This document shows positions 40,883 through 52,381 of a DNA stretch of 64,000 nt, in pieces; the stretch's first letter is position 1, and each line of letters begins with the position of its first letter. The DNA comes from Peronospora farinosa (taxonomy: Eukaryota > Oomycota > Peronosporomycetes > Peronosporales > Peronosporaceae). The notes under the pieces were generated by a model that saw only the letters and a list, made by a program, of their open reading frames with translations, ran no database searches and was not told the origin of the DNA. The position numbers and the translations under genes are program-made. Location: positions 496,001-560,000 of the forward strand of contig CANTFK010000800.1 of the NCBI GenBank assembly GCA_947646735.1. Direction: 5' to 3'.

Positions 40883-41850
40883 TAAATCGCTTTAGTTACA
40901 GTGATGGCCTGTTATGGCATCAACTGTTACCCTGTGATCCCTTTTGAATCTATGTCCCTCATGACACAGATCTCAAGCTGATGATACTTCACGAGTGCCA
41001 TGATGCGCCATCTAGTGGGCATCTGGGCCGTGAAAAGACATTCTTACGAGTGTCAGAGGGATTTTGGTGGCCCCACCTATATCGGTAGGTGGCCAACTAT
41101 ATTCACTCTTGCGAAGAGTGTCAGCGCATAAAGCCTGCACCTTCGAACAGTGTGCCACTGAAGCCACTGCCTATTCCAACTGAATGTTGGAAGTCGGTCA
41201 GTTTGGACTTCATGTTTGGCTTACCGCCTGACCATAAAGGCAGGACAGGGCTCGTCGTCTTTGTAGACAGACTGATCAATATGGTGCATTTGGCACCATG
41301 TAGCACAAATATCTCAGAAAAGAGACTGCCCTCTTGTTCCTGGATCACGTGTATCGACTACACGGAATGCCGGAATCCATAGTATCGGACCGGGATCCGC
41401 GTTTTACGTCGGGTTTTTGGCGTCATGTGTTTGAGTTGCTAGGAAGCAAGCTCCACATGTCAACAGCCGATCATCCTCAGACCGGTGGCCAAACAGAACG
41501 GGCCAATCGAGTCGTGGCGGATGTGTTGCGTACAGTAGCAACTCCTAAAGAATGAAGCAATTAATTACCCTTTGTGGAGTTCGCTAATATAACAGTGTTC
41601 ATGCCAGTACGGGTGAAACACCGTTTTATATCAACGGAATGCGCCATCCTCGGACGCCAGTCTCGTTTGTGCGTAGCCCGAGTCTGTGTGGGGAAGTGCT
41701 CCTTACTTCGCTCTGTGCGAATGCCAAAGAGGGTCAAAATTGCCCCAGTAGCACTGCTAATTTAGCAGTGGTCACGTCACCTATAGGTGTAAAAGAGGAG
41801 GCCTGGCAAAAAATGCTTTTGCTTCTTGGCGATGAGGCCTGTTAGTCCAC
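40883..41850 (+). pseudogene. Gypsy-1 integrase, broken
   Basis: Starts with LMILHECHDAPSSGHLGREK and CEECQRIKP (the HHCC zinc-binding region), then VSLDFMFGLPPDHKGRTGLV with the first catalytic Asp, and DRDPRFTSGFWRHVFELLG with the second. HPQTGGQTERANRVV supplies the Glu-bearing segment. A frameshift near 41330 and a stop near 41555 break it, and a C-terminal piece follows (HASTGETPFYINGMRHPR). No chromodomain is seen. The element ends abruptly near 41850 at the junction with fragment W. Confidence 0.8.
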
Positions 41851-41867
41851 ATATGCAAAGATACAAC

Positions 41868-44440
41868 AATTAGAACGCTCGGCTCGTACCAGATTCAAAC
41901 CTGGCGAGCGTCCTAATTTGCCATCTTCTCGAGTATCTCCGGGAATATCCCTGCATGCTTGGCTGGGTTATAACATTGACGGAACAAATTGTAGAACTCC
42001 TCCATCTGGCACTTCCCAATCTCGTGAATCTCTCCAAAACCCCGGCATACAAACAGGCACCGATCTAATGGGTGACACTTCCTTCCACAGCGGTCGCAGG
42101 TCAATCTTTTCCAGCAATTCTGATCTCCATGTTTCTTGGACCTGCAATAAGCACATCTCGTATTTGGGGCGGCTGATGACGGGCCGGGTCGCTGGTCCAC
42201 TGCCTGGTGATGTTGGTCGGCCTCCCTGGTCGGTATATTCTTTGAGAACCTCACACCTGGGTCACTCACTCCCTGCTTCCTTCTCCATAAGGTAGACTCG
42301 CCTTAGATCTTCTTCGTTCTCCGAGGATTCTCGGCTAGAGTATTCAGAGCTCGAGTCTTCCAGGGGCGCCCGTACTGCATGTATGGAGCGGCGGTTGATA
42401 TCTCTAGGTTTGTCCGGTAGCGCGGGTGCCTTCTGACGAAACTTGTTTGATTCAAACAACATCATGCCTCTTCGTGCCTTTGTCCGCTCACATGATGTCA
42501 ATACTTCCTCCAATTCTTCTACATCCGCCAGATGCAACATAGTCAACTTTTCTGCTAGCTCCGGGTCGTCCATCGTCATAATGTAGTGATCGACATGATC
42601 CTTCTGAATCTTGGGCGACCCATCCTTAATCTTCATCTTCGCCCTGAGTCCAAGCACAATTCAGGCGGTACAGATAATCCAGTGGGGTCTCTTCCGACCT
42701 TTTCTTCGCATGGTAGTACTGACAGGCGACAGGTACCCCTTGCCACAGAACCGAATCATGAACTCTTGCATTAGGTCCTTCCAGTTTCCTCGGACTGAGC
42801 GACCCAGTTGACGGTACCAATTCTGTGCCGGTCCAGTCAGCAACCCTCCGAAAGCAAGACATCGTTCGTCATCTGGTGCTTTATCTCTTATAAAATCTGT
42901 CTTGACCGTTGATACCCAGCTGCGCGCTTTATCTTCGTCTTGATCTCTCCCATTAAATTCTTTAAGATCCGAGGTCGCCGATAGTTTGATGCGAGGGACC
43001 ATATTTGGCATCTGTCCCAGCGCTGCGTTCGCCATCATCGACTGAGGTCCCCTCAAATCCATGTTGTCAGGGTCGAATTCACAGGAACCGACGGATTCCA
43101 TATCGACGTCGGTCATCGTGTGGCCTCTTGGCATTTGTATGCCTGGGATGCTGGTCATGGTGGGCGGTCGTCCTTTGCGCCTCTGGTCTTCCTCCTGCTA
43201 CACTCCCGTTAGGGTGTGCCCGCGGTACTTGACGTTCATTCAAAAATCTTGCCATCGCCGCGTCGAAGAGGGTCTGCAGATCGCCTACCGGGTAGGTAGG
43301 TCCTTCCCCCCCCAGCATCTTCGTCACGGGGCAGAGCAAATTTCATCTTTTTTCCTTGCTGCTTTCCCATTGGCTGAAAATCGGAATGATCTTCATTCTT
43401 GCCACGCGTCGCCGTTTCGACACTCGTGCTTCTTGCTCCGCGTTGCGCTCTCGGGCCTGGAGCAGCGCCGCCCCAGTTGGCCCCAGAGGCATCCTATTGA
43501 CTGAACCAGTCGAGGACGATCCTGGGGACCACAGAGCTGCTGCAATCTGGTCGCTCGATGGCAGGTGTTGCGATGGACCCTGCTTCGCCCCTGGGTGGCC
43601 GGCGGCTCCATACATGTGAGGGTAGACCGCGATGTCTTGAAGCTTCATCTGGCTGTCCCTGGACCGTGTTGTGTGTGTGTCGTCAGAGGTAGGTATCCCT
43701 TTGCTGGCGTGGTACCGACTATGATCGACAGACGCTTGTGTATATGCTCTAACGACTTTGTGATTCTGTAGAATCCCAGGGAAAGTGGGTCGTCCGGATC
43801 GACCCGTCCTGCGACCATGTTCGCTTCTCGAAGAAGGGTGACCAGCGCAGTGATCGCGTCCGTGACGGTCTGCAGCCGTGCTAAGGTCGACACCGTCCCA
43901 GTAAGCTTACCTAGCAGCCGGATCTCCAGGATCTTCGCGACGGGGTCGCTCTCCAGGAACGCGTTCAGCTTGCGTTGGTGGTAGGCTCTCGTGACGTCAG
44001 CGTCTGTCCATGACGCCGGTCCTGCCTTCTCGGGGCCTATCGAATTGGTGCTTCCTGGCGCCTTCACCTGGAACTTTGTCGGCTTGGACTGCGCGATCTT
44101 GGTTTGTTGTTTTTTCGGGGACCTTAGCCTCTCGGTTTTCACCGTCGGCTGATGGTCCTCTGGATCATGATAGGTAGCATGAACCAAGGTGTCCTCTACG
44201 AGGACATAGGGATGGTATTTAGGTTTCGCTTTAATAAGTTCACCCTCTACCATGTTGACCGGGACCCTCACAAGGCCCGGTCGGTCCTTCGATCCTTTGT
44301 TTGTTTCTTCTTGAGTCACTGGCGATCGGTTTTCCAGTGGCTCTTCGGTCTTGATCTCCTTCTTGACTTGAACATCTTTATCGTCTTGGGACTCGCGGTG
44401 AAATCCCGCGTCTTCCGAAGATCCGGGCACCCGCACCATT
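41868..44440 (-). pseudogene. Gag of chromodomain-type Gypsy, copy W (gag only)
   Basis: Minus-strand gag in pieces: 44440-43645 (starts MVRVPGSSEDAG), 43648-43343, 43339-43079, 43158-42661 and 42657-41913, separated by frameshifts and stops. The core reads WVSTVKTDFIRDKAPDDERC and LLTGPAQNWYRQLGRSVRG, shared with copy X. The C-terminus has zinc knuckles CAYCRSKKHGDQNC and CDRCGRKCHPLDRC and ends PEILEKMAN at the stop. A hairpin around the stop (41868-41917) is shared with X. No protease or RT follows, so the copy is truncated at the gag-pol junction and abuts Gypsy-1. Confidence 0.8.
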
Positions 44441-45530
44441 GTGGCGGAGTGGGTTCTCAAAATTGTATGATGAGACCCCAAACCACTCACTGTGCCGGAC
44501 TGCCGACTGTCGGGGGGGGGGGGGGGGTACCCCGATGCCGCGTATGAACCTTCTCTCACCTTGTGTACCCGTCGGCTGGCGGGTTGCACTCTTCGGAGGA
44601 CTTGGTGAGGATGTAGACGTCTGCCTTGAGGGAGGTAGACCTGGGGGGGGCCTCGAGTGGATATGCTTCATTTGGTGGGCCGGTAGGTGGACACTCGATC
44701 GACCTTGTCGAGAGTGGGCTTAGAGCCAATTCTTCAGGGAGCTTATCCCTGGCCTTTTCCTTCGTGTTTCAGGGGCATTAACCACCTGACCTTTACTGAG
44801 CTCCCGTACCTTGAGGTGAGGGAGACCGCTTTCGAAAGCGGGTCTTGGGAGGGGGGTTGCTACTCGAACGAGCTCACAGGCCAAATATATCCTGGAGCTC
44901 TATTCGCCCTTGAACTTCGCTACAAAATTGTCTTCGACGGGGTATATCCCTTCCCGGAACAGTGAGTAACTTAGAGCAAGTCCTTCCTGGGTGACGGAGT
45001 CGTGCCACGTAGATCGCAAATTGAGTAGTATTTAATATAGTCCTATCCTTTTAGCTCCTTTACTCTATCCTTGCCTGAAGCTCTGATTCCTTGCGTCGAC
45101 TGGTCTGATCCTTCTTAGCTGGACCGGAGTGGCTGAACGACGAGGGACCGAGGTCGACCGACGAGGGACCCAGGTCTACCAACGAGGAACCGGGTCTACC
45201 GACGAGGGACCGGGTCGACCACTGAAGGACCCTGGTCTACTGACGAGGGACCGGGTCTACCGATCAGGTATCGGTCTACCGACGAGGGACCCAGGTCGAT
45301 CAACGAGGGATCGGGTCGACCAATGATGGACCATGGTCAATTTCTTACGGTACCAGTTATTCAGTACCCTGATACTGGTTTTTTGTGGGTCCTGCAGATT
45401 GTTCTCCGCCAACGGTCGCTTCCCCTCGAGGACCCTGTCTATATGGTGTCTTTTCCCTGGTACACTGTCTTCACTTCAAATACAACTGGATTCTGGGGTC
45501 TACATATCTCAATACAAGCACTTCACCATA
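44440..45530. mobile_element. LTR family B copy between W and Z
   Basis: Begins TGTGGCGGAGTGGG, ends AGCACTTCACCATA (the final CCACA changed to CCATA), in the opposite orientation to the copy at 35814-36944. Contains a 14-G run at about 44513-44527, the family stem gaccgctttcgaaagcgggtc, and the 18-21 bp minisatellite at about 45125-45335. Its left end touches the gag Met of W and its right end touches the zinc-binding part of integrase in Z. No clean target duplication is seen, so it may sit at a rearrangement. Confidence 0.75.
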
Positions 45531-46834
45531 AAGCAGTTTCATTGGAGAGGGCTGTTTCGAAGTGTACAGCGCTTCGTTGGTACTTTTGTCGACTGCGAGA
45601 CCGGAAAAGGTGGACCCACCTTGCGAGGGAAGACCCCAAGGAATGTTCGGGCAACCTACCCATTTCAGGTCATCGCGATGGATCATATCCCATCGTTGCC
45701 CAAGTCGTTCAAGGGAAACACGGAGCTGTCGATATGGGTGGACCTGTTTACTGGTTATGTAATTGCTAAGGCCAGCTCGTCGAGGTCGGCCCAAACCGTG
45801 GCAGAAGGGTACGAAGAATGTGTATATCGAAGGTTTGGGGCCAGTGAGGCGATCCGACACGACAGGGACCAAGTTTCATGTCGGATTTCTTTCGCGCTTT
45901 CAACCGCATGATTGGGCAAAAGCAGCGGGCCACCATGGCCTACTGGCCGCAGGCCAATGAAACTGCGGAAAGGATGGTACAGACGATTACCCGATCTATC
46001 AAGATGTATGTGTCGGAGGTGGACCAGAAAGATTGGGATGCATATGCGGAACGGCTTACATTTACGCTGAACACGGCGCAGGACCGGGTCCGAAAGGAGA
46101 CTCCGTTCTATCTAGTGCACGGTTGGGACACACGAAGCAATTTGGAGGCCACTATACCGCTGGGTAGTACCAGAAGGCGCGACTGTGACCCCCGCCGGTG
46201 GCGATATAGCGTACAGCGACAGTATCGCCGGGCAAGAGAACAAGTCAACGAATTATTGCGATCAGCAATGGAAAGTCGAGCCGAGATCCACAATGAAGAG
46301 GTGGAGGATAGCATGATCGAGGCAGAATCTCAGGTGTGGTTGTATCTAGACCGGGTCAAGGAAGGCTATGCCCGAAAATTGGCCCACCTATAGCATGGTC
46401 CATTCCGATTACGGGAGATGGTGGGGGACCATGCAGCTCGCCTGGATATCAGTGAAACAAATTATCGCATTTACCCGTTGGTGCACCTTTCGAAGTGGAA
46501 TCTAGTCCGGCAACATCCCGACAGACCGAATACGGTGCTGGTGGTGGACGAAACGGATCGGGTGGATTTTGACGAAGCCCTGTTACCAGAGGATAGTTGG
46601 GCTCCAAAACTAGAAGACAATGAGTATGAAGTGGAGATGATTCTTGACAAGCGCATGGGAAGGAAAACTCGGTATGGTCGTATTCAATGTGAATTCCTGG
46701 TGCAGTGAAAAGGATACTCCGGTCCGTCGTGAGTAGACGAGGTGGACCTCAATTGCGGTGGACTACTTGAGGACTACGAACGCAGGCAAGTCACTCGGAA
46801 TCGTTTTGAGGTGATGCAGAGTCATGAGGAGTAG
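45531..46834 (+). pseudogene. Integrase-chromodomain fragment, copy Z
   Basis: Plus-strand 3' part of the element type seen as Y. Starts in the zinc-binding region (FVGTFVDCETGKGG), then FQVIAMDHIPSLPKSF (first Asp), a frameshift near 45870, SDFFRAFNRMIGQKQRATM and ANETAERMVQTIT, which keeps the catalytic Glu. After LDRVKEGYARKLAHL a stop replaces one codon. The C-terminal chromodomain reads EYEVEMILDKRMGRKTRYGR and VDEVDLNCGGLLRDYERRQ, with a stop just before KGY. The copy is dead. It lacks gag, protease and RT, and lies opposite in orientation to W, X and Y. Confidence 0.83.
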
Positions 46835-46977
46835 AAGGAATATTTCATCTTGAAAGACCAAGATGATGCAAGAAGAAGGTGGTATTCGTTACATACACAC
46901 AGATTAGTTAATTTATATATTCGAGATTGCAGAGGAACAAGATAAAAATGCGAAGTATTGTTAACCTGCCGAGGACC

Positions 46978-48922
46978 CTGTGGTGGAGTGGATTCTCAAA
47001 CGACGTGAGAGAATCACAAACACACACAGCGCAAGACTGACGACTTACGGAGGGGGTACTCCGATACCGTGTCGTGTTAACCTTGGGTCTCGCCTTGTGT
47101 AACCGTCGGCTTGGCTGGTATTGCTCCTCGGTTGACGCAGAAAACTTATAGACTTGGTCCTTGTATGGAGGGACTTGGTGGTCCCCGAGTGGATATACTT
47201 CACTTGGGACCGGGTTTCTTGGGCTCAATCGACTGAGTCGAGAGCGATGCACCTGGTACTATGTACCCCTTCGGTGGCTAACTGTTCTTGTTCTTTCGAC
47301 CCCTTTTCTTGTTCCCCGTAGGGAAACCGCTTCCTATAGCGGGTCGTAGAATGGGTACGAACCCACAGGCCAAAATACTTCCTGGGGTTCGTTCGAGCTT
47401 GAATCTTACCACACGACTGTCTTCAACGGGGGGGGGGGGGGTCAAAATAAATCCCTTCCCCGGAACAGGTGGGTAGATCGAAACAAGTTCGCGCTTGAGT
47501 TTTGACACCTCAGGTCAACTATCCTGAGGTTCAACTTGCGTTTCTTGAGCCGTCACCTCTCCTGACGTCGGTGGGCCAAAGAGTATCCCGCCCGGAATAG
47601 GTGAGGTGACGGAGAAGCTTGGAAGGGGCGCTTAAAGCTTCCACGTGTAATGCAAATTCGAGTGTGTTTATTTATCTTATTCTCTGTATACTTTTCTTGC
47701 CTAACCTTAACCCTTCACTCTGGATGGTACCACGTGTCAACTTGTGATCGAACAACTGGATCTTTTAAAACATGGGACTTGAACCGGCTCTGCACTTTAA
47801 GAAGGCCTTGTACCTTCTATAACCTGGAGTCCACCTGTCACATGGGGTCCACCGGTCGTCTAGGTTCCACCGGTCGCCTGGGGTCCACCGATCATTTAGC
47901 TCCACCAGTCACATGGGGTCCACCGGTCACCTAGGTCCGCCGGTCACCTGGGTCTACCGGTCACCTGGGTCCAATAGTCGCCTGGGGTCCACCTGTCGCG
48001 TGGGGTCAACCTGTCACCTGGGGTCAACCTGTCGCTCTGGGGTCCACCTGTCGGCTGGGGTCCACCTGTCGCCTGGGGTCCACCTGTTGTCTGGGTTACT
48101 GGTCACCTGGGTCCACCTGTCGCTCTAGAGTCCACCTGTTGCCTGGGTCCACATGTCGCCTGGGGTCCACCGGTCACCTGGGTCCACCGGTCACCTGGGT
48201 CCACCAATCACCTGGGTCCACCAGTCGTCTGGGGTCCACCTGTCGCGTGGGGTCAACCTGTCACCTGGGGTCAACCTGTCGCTCTGGGGTCCACCTGTCG
48301 CGTGGGGTCAACCTGTCACCTGGGGTCAACCTGTCGCTCTGGGGTCCACCTGTCGGCTGGGGTCCACCTGTCGCCTGGGGTCCACCTGTTGTCTGGGTTA
48401 CTGGTCACCTGGGTCCACCTGTCGCTCTAGAGTCCACCTGTTGCCTGGGTCCACATGTCGCCTGGGGTCCACCGGTCACCTGGGTCCACCGGTCACCTGG
48501 GTCCACCAATCACCTGGGTCCACCGGTCACCTGGGTCCACCTGTTATCTGGGGTCCACCTGTTGTTTGGGGTCCACCTGTCACCTGGGGTCCACCTGTCA
48601 CCTGGGGTCCACCTGTCACCTGGGGTCCACCGGTCACCGGTCACTTGGGTCCACCAGTCACTTGAGTCCACCTGTCACCTGGGGTCTACCTGTCACCTTG
48701 GGTCAATCGGTCACCTGGGGTCAACCTAAGCTGCCCTAGCGGCACTGGACCTTCGGGCTGTAGTGTAGGGAAACCTGGTACCTTCTCCGAACTCGGGACC
48801 TTGATCCAGTTCGGGGCCCTGGTCACTCCCTGTCACTCATTTCAAGAGAGTGACCGAGATCTTTCACGCCAGTTATTATAATAACTACGAAGGCCCCCCC
48901 AATTTTCTGGCACTTCTCCACA
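46978..48922. mobile_element. LTR family A copy with expanded minisatellite
   Basis: Starts TGTGGTGGAGTGG and ends CACTTCTCCACA, 1945 bp, non-coding. Left part is almost identical to the copy at 39268. The right half is dominated by a long minisatellite. The right end joins directly to the remnant of a different LTR (48923-48960), sharing the CA dinucleotide. No target duplication is apparent (ACCC versus CGTG), which suggests recombination rather than simple insertion. Confidence 0.8.
47827..48727. repeat. LTR-A minisatellite, about 50 units of 17-20 bp
   Basis: Tandem ggtccac(c/a)(g/t)gtc(a/g)cctgg units with higher-order structure: a block of about 230 bp (from ggggtccacctgtcgcgtgg through ggtccacatgtcgcctgg) recurs. 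The unit is open in several frames on the plus strand and yields repetitive Gly-Pro-Pro-Val and Gly-Ser-Thr ORFs, which are not genes. The equivalent site in the 39268 copy has only about 17 units. Confidence 0.9.
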
Positions 48923-49960
48923 CGTGTAAGCTAGTGACGGTACGTTTTAGCCCCGTTACACCTGGTAGCACTTTGTAGTCCTTCCTATGCCCGAGTTTGG
49001 GATGAGCGAATCGTCGTACTTTGACGCTCCAGATTTATTTCTGGAGCACGCGACCTTCCCCCATCTTACTGGTGTTAAGTGGGATGCCCTTAATCGCCTC
49101 GCGGCGATATCGGGAGAGGCATTCGTCGCGCCGCTGATGAGATCAGCGACCTCTGACGCGCATCGTCTCGCCATACATGAGTTTATGGCACGCGAGCTCG
49201 CCGAATCCAACCGGAGAGGATGAACTCCCAAGCGACCTTCACGTAATGAGACCGTGAAGATGGAAACCTCCTCCTACTATGGAGAAGGTAAGGACCGGTT
49301 GTCGCTGAATCGGTGGTTCCGAGAAGTGATATCGCCATCGCTTCACGACTTCTTGAGGCACCCCAGGCGAAGGTCAACTTTCTTCTTTACGTCCTCACCG
49401 GGAAGGCCAAGGAGTGGGCTCTTGGTAAGCTCGTTGTGGACGAGCACGCGCTCCCCACCCTGGATGCCATCCAGGACGATCTTCGTCTTGCTTTCGAGCC
49501 AACGAAAGAGGAGAAACTGGCGCGATCAAGATTCCTGTCGATGCGACAGGGTAAAATGGCGATGCGCGACTACGTGCAGATGGATAGGCATCTGGCGTCA
49601 AGTATTATCACGCACCCCATGGACATGTACACGCAGGTGAATGTCTTTGTGGATGGTATGCGTGAAGGGCAGACCCGCTTATCGCTGGAGCACTCCGAGC
49701 CTGCCACATTGAAGGAGGCATTTGCTATTGCACTTCGTGAGGACTTTAGGGTCACAAAGGCATATGCCAAACCCTCGGTCGTCAGCGTTCCCCGGCCTTC
49801 TGGCCCAGAACCTATGGAGATCGATGTGATTGAGTCGTCGGGTGACCGACGACGTGTCATTTCGCAAAAGGTTGACCATATTAAAGGTAACATGTCAACT
49901 ATTGATCAATATTTAGAAAAAGATGTAAATACATTAGAAGAAGGGTTTAAAATATTATAA
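48923..49960 (+). pseudogene. LTR remnant and gag of a third Gypsy copy (V)
   Basis: 48923-48960 is the 3' end of an LTR (ends TAGCCCCGTTACA) matching the solo LTR at 62938-63279. After two bases comes TGGTAGCACTTTGTAGTCC, the primer-binding-like site. Gag follows at 48987 (MPEFGMSESSYFDAPDLF), stops at 49221, and resumes at about 49313 in another frame: [20 protein letters not shown], then [30 protein letters not shown] and [20 protein letters not shown]. It is related to the Gypsy-1 gag, not to W/X. The ORF ends in AT-rich DNA at 49960 before any zinc knuckle. Pol is absent. Confidence 0.78.
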
Positions 49961-50000
49961 AATCAATATATAAATTCTTTATATATATATATTGATTTTC
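49955..50000. repeat. AT-rich perfect hairpin at the V/LTR-B junction
   Basis: aaaatcaatatata and tatatattgatttt form a 14-bp inverted repeat around a short AT loop (about 49959-49999). It sits exactly between the truncated gag of V and the truncated LTR-B copy, so it may mark a break-and-join site or a tiny AT-rich insertion. Confidence 0.7.
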
Positions 50001-50002
50001 CG

Positions 50003-52381
50003 TGTCCGACCGTTGGCGGAGAACAATCTGCAGGACCCACAAAAAAACCAGTATCAGGGTACTGGCTAACCGATACCGAAGGAAATTGACCATGGTCCTT
50101 CATTGGTCGACCCAGTCCCTCGTTGGTAGACCTGAACCCCTCGTCGGACGACCTCGGCCCCTCGTTGGTCGACCTGGGTCCCTCGTCGGTAGACCGATAC
50201 CTGATCGGTAGACCCGGTCCCTCGTCAGTAGACCAGGGTCCTTCAGTGGTCGACCCGGTCCCTCGTCGGTAGACCCGATCCATCATTGGTAGACCCGGTC
50301 CCTCATTAGTAGACCTGGATCCTTCGTCAGTAGACCTAGGTCCCTCGTTGGTAGACCTGGTCCATCGTCGGTAGATCCGATCCCTCATCGGTAGGCCCGG
50401 TCCCTCGTCATAGACCTGGGCCTCTAATTGGTCGATCCGGTTGTTCATTGGTCGACCATGGTTCCTTATTGGTCGACCTGGTCCCTCATTGGTTGACCCG
50501 GTCCCTCATCGGTCGATCAAGGCCCCTCATTGGTCGACCCGGTTCCTCGTTGGAAGACCTGAGTCCCTCGTCGTTCAGCCACTCCGGTCCAGCTAAGAAG
50601 GATCAGACCAGTCGACGCAAGGAATTAGAGCTTCAGGCAAGGATAGAGTAAAGGAGCTAAAAGTATGAAACTATATTAAATATGTGGAGAAGTGCCAGGA
50701 ATCTGGGACAAGGGTACCAGGTACAGGGTATAGTGAACCAGGGAAACAGAATACCAGGGTCCAGGGTACCAGGGTACCAGGTCCAGGGCCTATGGTACAA
50801 GGTCCAAGGTCCAGGGCCCAGAGTGCATGTTTTAGGGACCAGGGTATAGGTCCAGTGTCTAGGTTCCAGGGTCCAGGGTACAGGGCCCAGGGCCCAAGGT
50901 ACAGGGTACGAGGCCCAGGGTACCATGGCCCCAGGATACAAGGGCTCAACGCCCGAGGTTGCAGAAATATACACGGAACCTCGAAGATTACAGAAAGTAC
51001 AGGTACCAAGGAGCCAGTTCTTCCTCCAAGAGTCGACACGTGGCACTATCCAGATCAAAGGGTTAAGGTTAGGCAAAAAAAGCATACAAAGTATAAGATA
51101 AATAAACACACTCGAATTTGCATTACACGTGGCAGCTTTAAGCGCCCCTCTCCAAGCTCTTCTCCGTCACCTCACCTATTCCGGGCGGGATACCCTTTGG
51201 CCCACCGACGTCAGGTGAGGTGACGGCTCAAGAAACACAAGTTGAACCTCAGGATAGTTGACCTGAGGTGTCAAGGAAGTTTCAAGACTCAAGTGCGAAA
51301 CTACCTACCTGTTCCGGGGAAGGGATATATTTTGACCCCCCCCCCCCGTTGAAGACAGTCGTGTGGTAAGATTCAAGCTCGAACGAACCCCAGGAAGTAT
51401 TTTGGCCTGTGGGTTCGTACCCATTCTACGACCCGCTATAGGAAGCGGTTTCCCTACGGGGAACAAGAAAAGGGGTCGAAAGAACAAGAACAGTTAGCCA
51501 CCGAAGGGGTACATAGTACCAGGTGCATCGCTCTCGACTCAGTCGATTGAGCCCAAGAAACCCGGTCCCAAGTGAAGTATATCCACTCGGGGACCACCAA
51601 GTCCCTCCATACAAGGACCATCTTCTGCGTCTAACGAGGAGCAAGACCAGCCAAGCCGACGGTTACACAAGGCGAGACCCAAGGTTGACGCGACACGGTA
51701 TCGGGGTACCCCCTCCGTAAGTCGTCAGTCCGGCGCTGTGTGTGTTTGTGTTTCTCTCACGTCGTTTGAGAATCCACTCCACAACAAATACTTCTCAATT
51801 TGCGATCTACGTGGTACGACTCCGCCACCCAAGAAGAACTTGCTCTAAGTTACTCACTGTTCCGGGAAGGGATATATTTTGGCCCCCCGTCGAAGACAAT
51901 TGTGTAGCGAAGTTCAAGTGCGAATAGAGCTCCAGGATATATTTGGCCTGTGAGCTCGTTCGAGTAGCAACTCCCCTCCCAAGACCCGCTTTCGAAAGCG
52001 GTCTCCCTCACCTCAAGGTCCGGGAGCTCAGTAAAGGTCAGGTGGTTAATGCCCCTGAAACACGAAGGAAAAGGCCAGGGATAAGCTCCCTGAAGAATTG
52101 GCTCTAAGCCCACTCTCGACAAGGTCGATCGAGTGGCCACTTACCGGCCCACCAAATGAAGCATATCCACTCGAGGCCCCCCCCAGGTCTACCTCCCTCA
52201 AGGCAGACGTCTACATCCTCACCAAGGCTTTCGAAGAGTGCAACCCGCCAGCCGACGGGTACACAAGGTGAGAAGAAGGTTCATACGCGGCATCGGGGTA
52301 CCCCCCTCCGACAGTCGGCAGTCCGGCACAGTGAGTGGTTTGGGGTCTCATCACACAGTTTTATGAGTAGACTTTACCACA
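50003..52381. mobile_element. LTR family B copy, 5'-truncated, with nested LTR A
   Basis: Begins at gtccgaccgttggcgg, corresponding to a point about 110 bp inside the intact B copy at 35814. Carries a longer B minisatellite (about 50095-50570, 20-bp units such as tcgacctggtccctcattgg). It is split by LTR A at 50681-51787 and continues to TTTACCACA at 52381, where it meets the integrase-zinc region of copy X. Same orientation as the copy at 35814. Confidence 0.8.
50681..51787. mobile_element. LTR family A copy nested in LTR B
   Basis: Runs TGTGGAGAAGTGCC to GAATCCACTCCACAACA (1107 bp) in the orientation opposite to the copies at 39268, 46978 and 57343. Flanked by AATA on both sides (50677-50680 and 51788-51791), a perfect 4-bp target duplication. 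Removing it restores the B sequence actatattaaatactxctc seen at 36340. Its minisatellite region has a different unit (ggtaccagggtccaggg) from the other A copies. It contains aataaa, suggesting this is the transcribed direction of the LTR. Confidence 0.88.

Larger units (their letters stand above)
33645..41850 (+). mobile_element. Degenerate Ty3/Gypsy retrotransposon (Gypsy-1) with two nested insertions
   Basis: Layout in the plus direction: 5' LTR 33645-34213, primer-binding-like site from 34216, gag 34274-35357, protease 35399-35813, RT and RNase H 36949-39267, integrase from 40883 to about 41850. Two LTR-like insertions (35814-36944 and 39268-40878) interrupt it. Removing each with its 4-bp duplication restores an open, family-typical reading across the junction. 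Many internal stops, frameshifts and an altered RT active site show the copy is dead. The 3' LTR is missing: the element ends where the minus-strand gag fragment W begins. Gag has one CCHC knuckle, and there is no chromodomain. Confidence 0.85.

Noticed and set aside
44378..44723. ORFs across the LTR-B poly-G run near 44513-44527
   Set aside because: The homopolymer and LTR context make them fortuitous. The gag Met of W begins just outside the LTR.
47913..48739. Three overlapping 94-196 codon ORFs of Gly-Pro-Val/Gly-Ser-Thr repeats
   Set aside because: Same minisatellite artefact, in a non-coding LTR.
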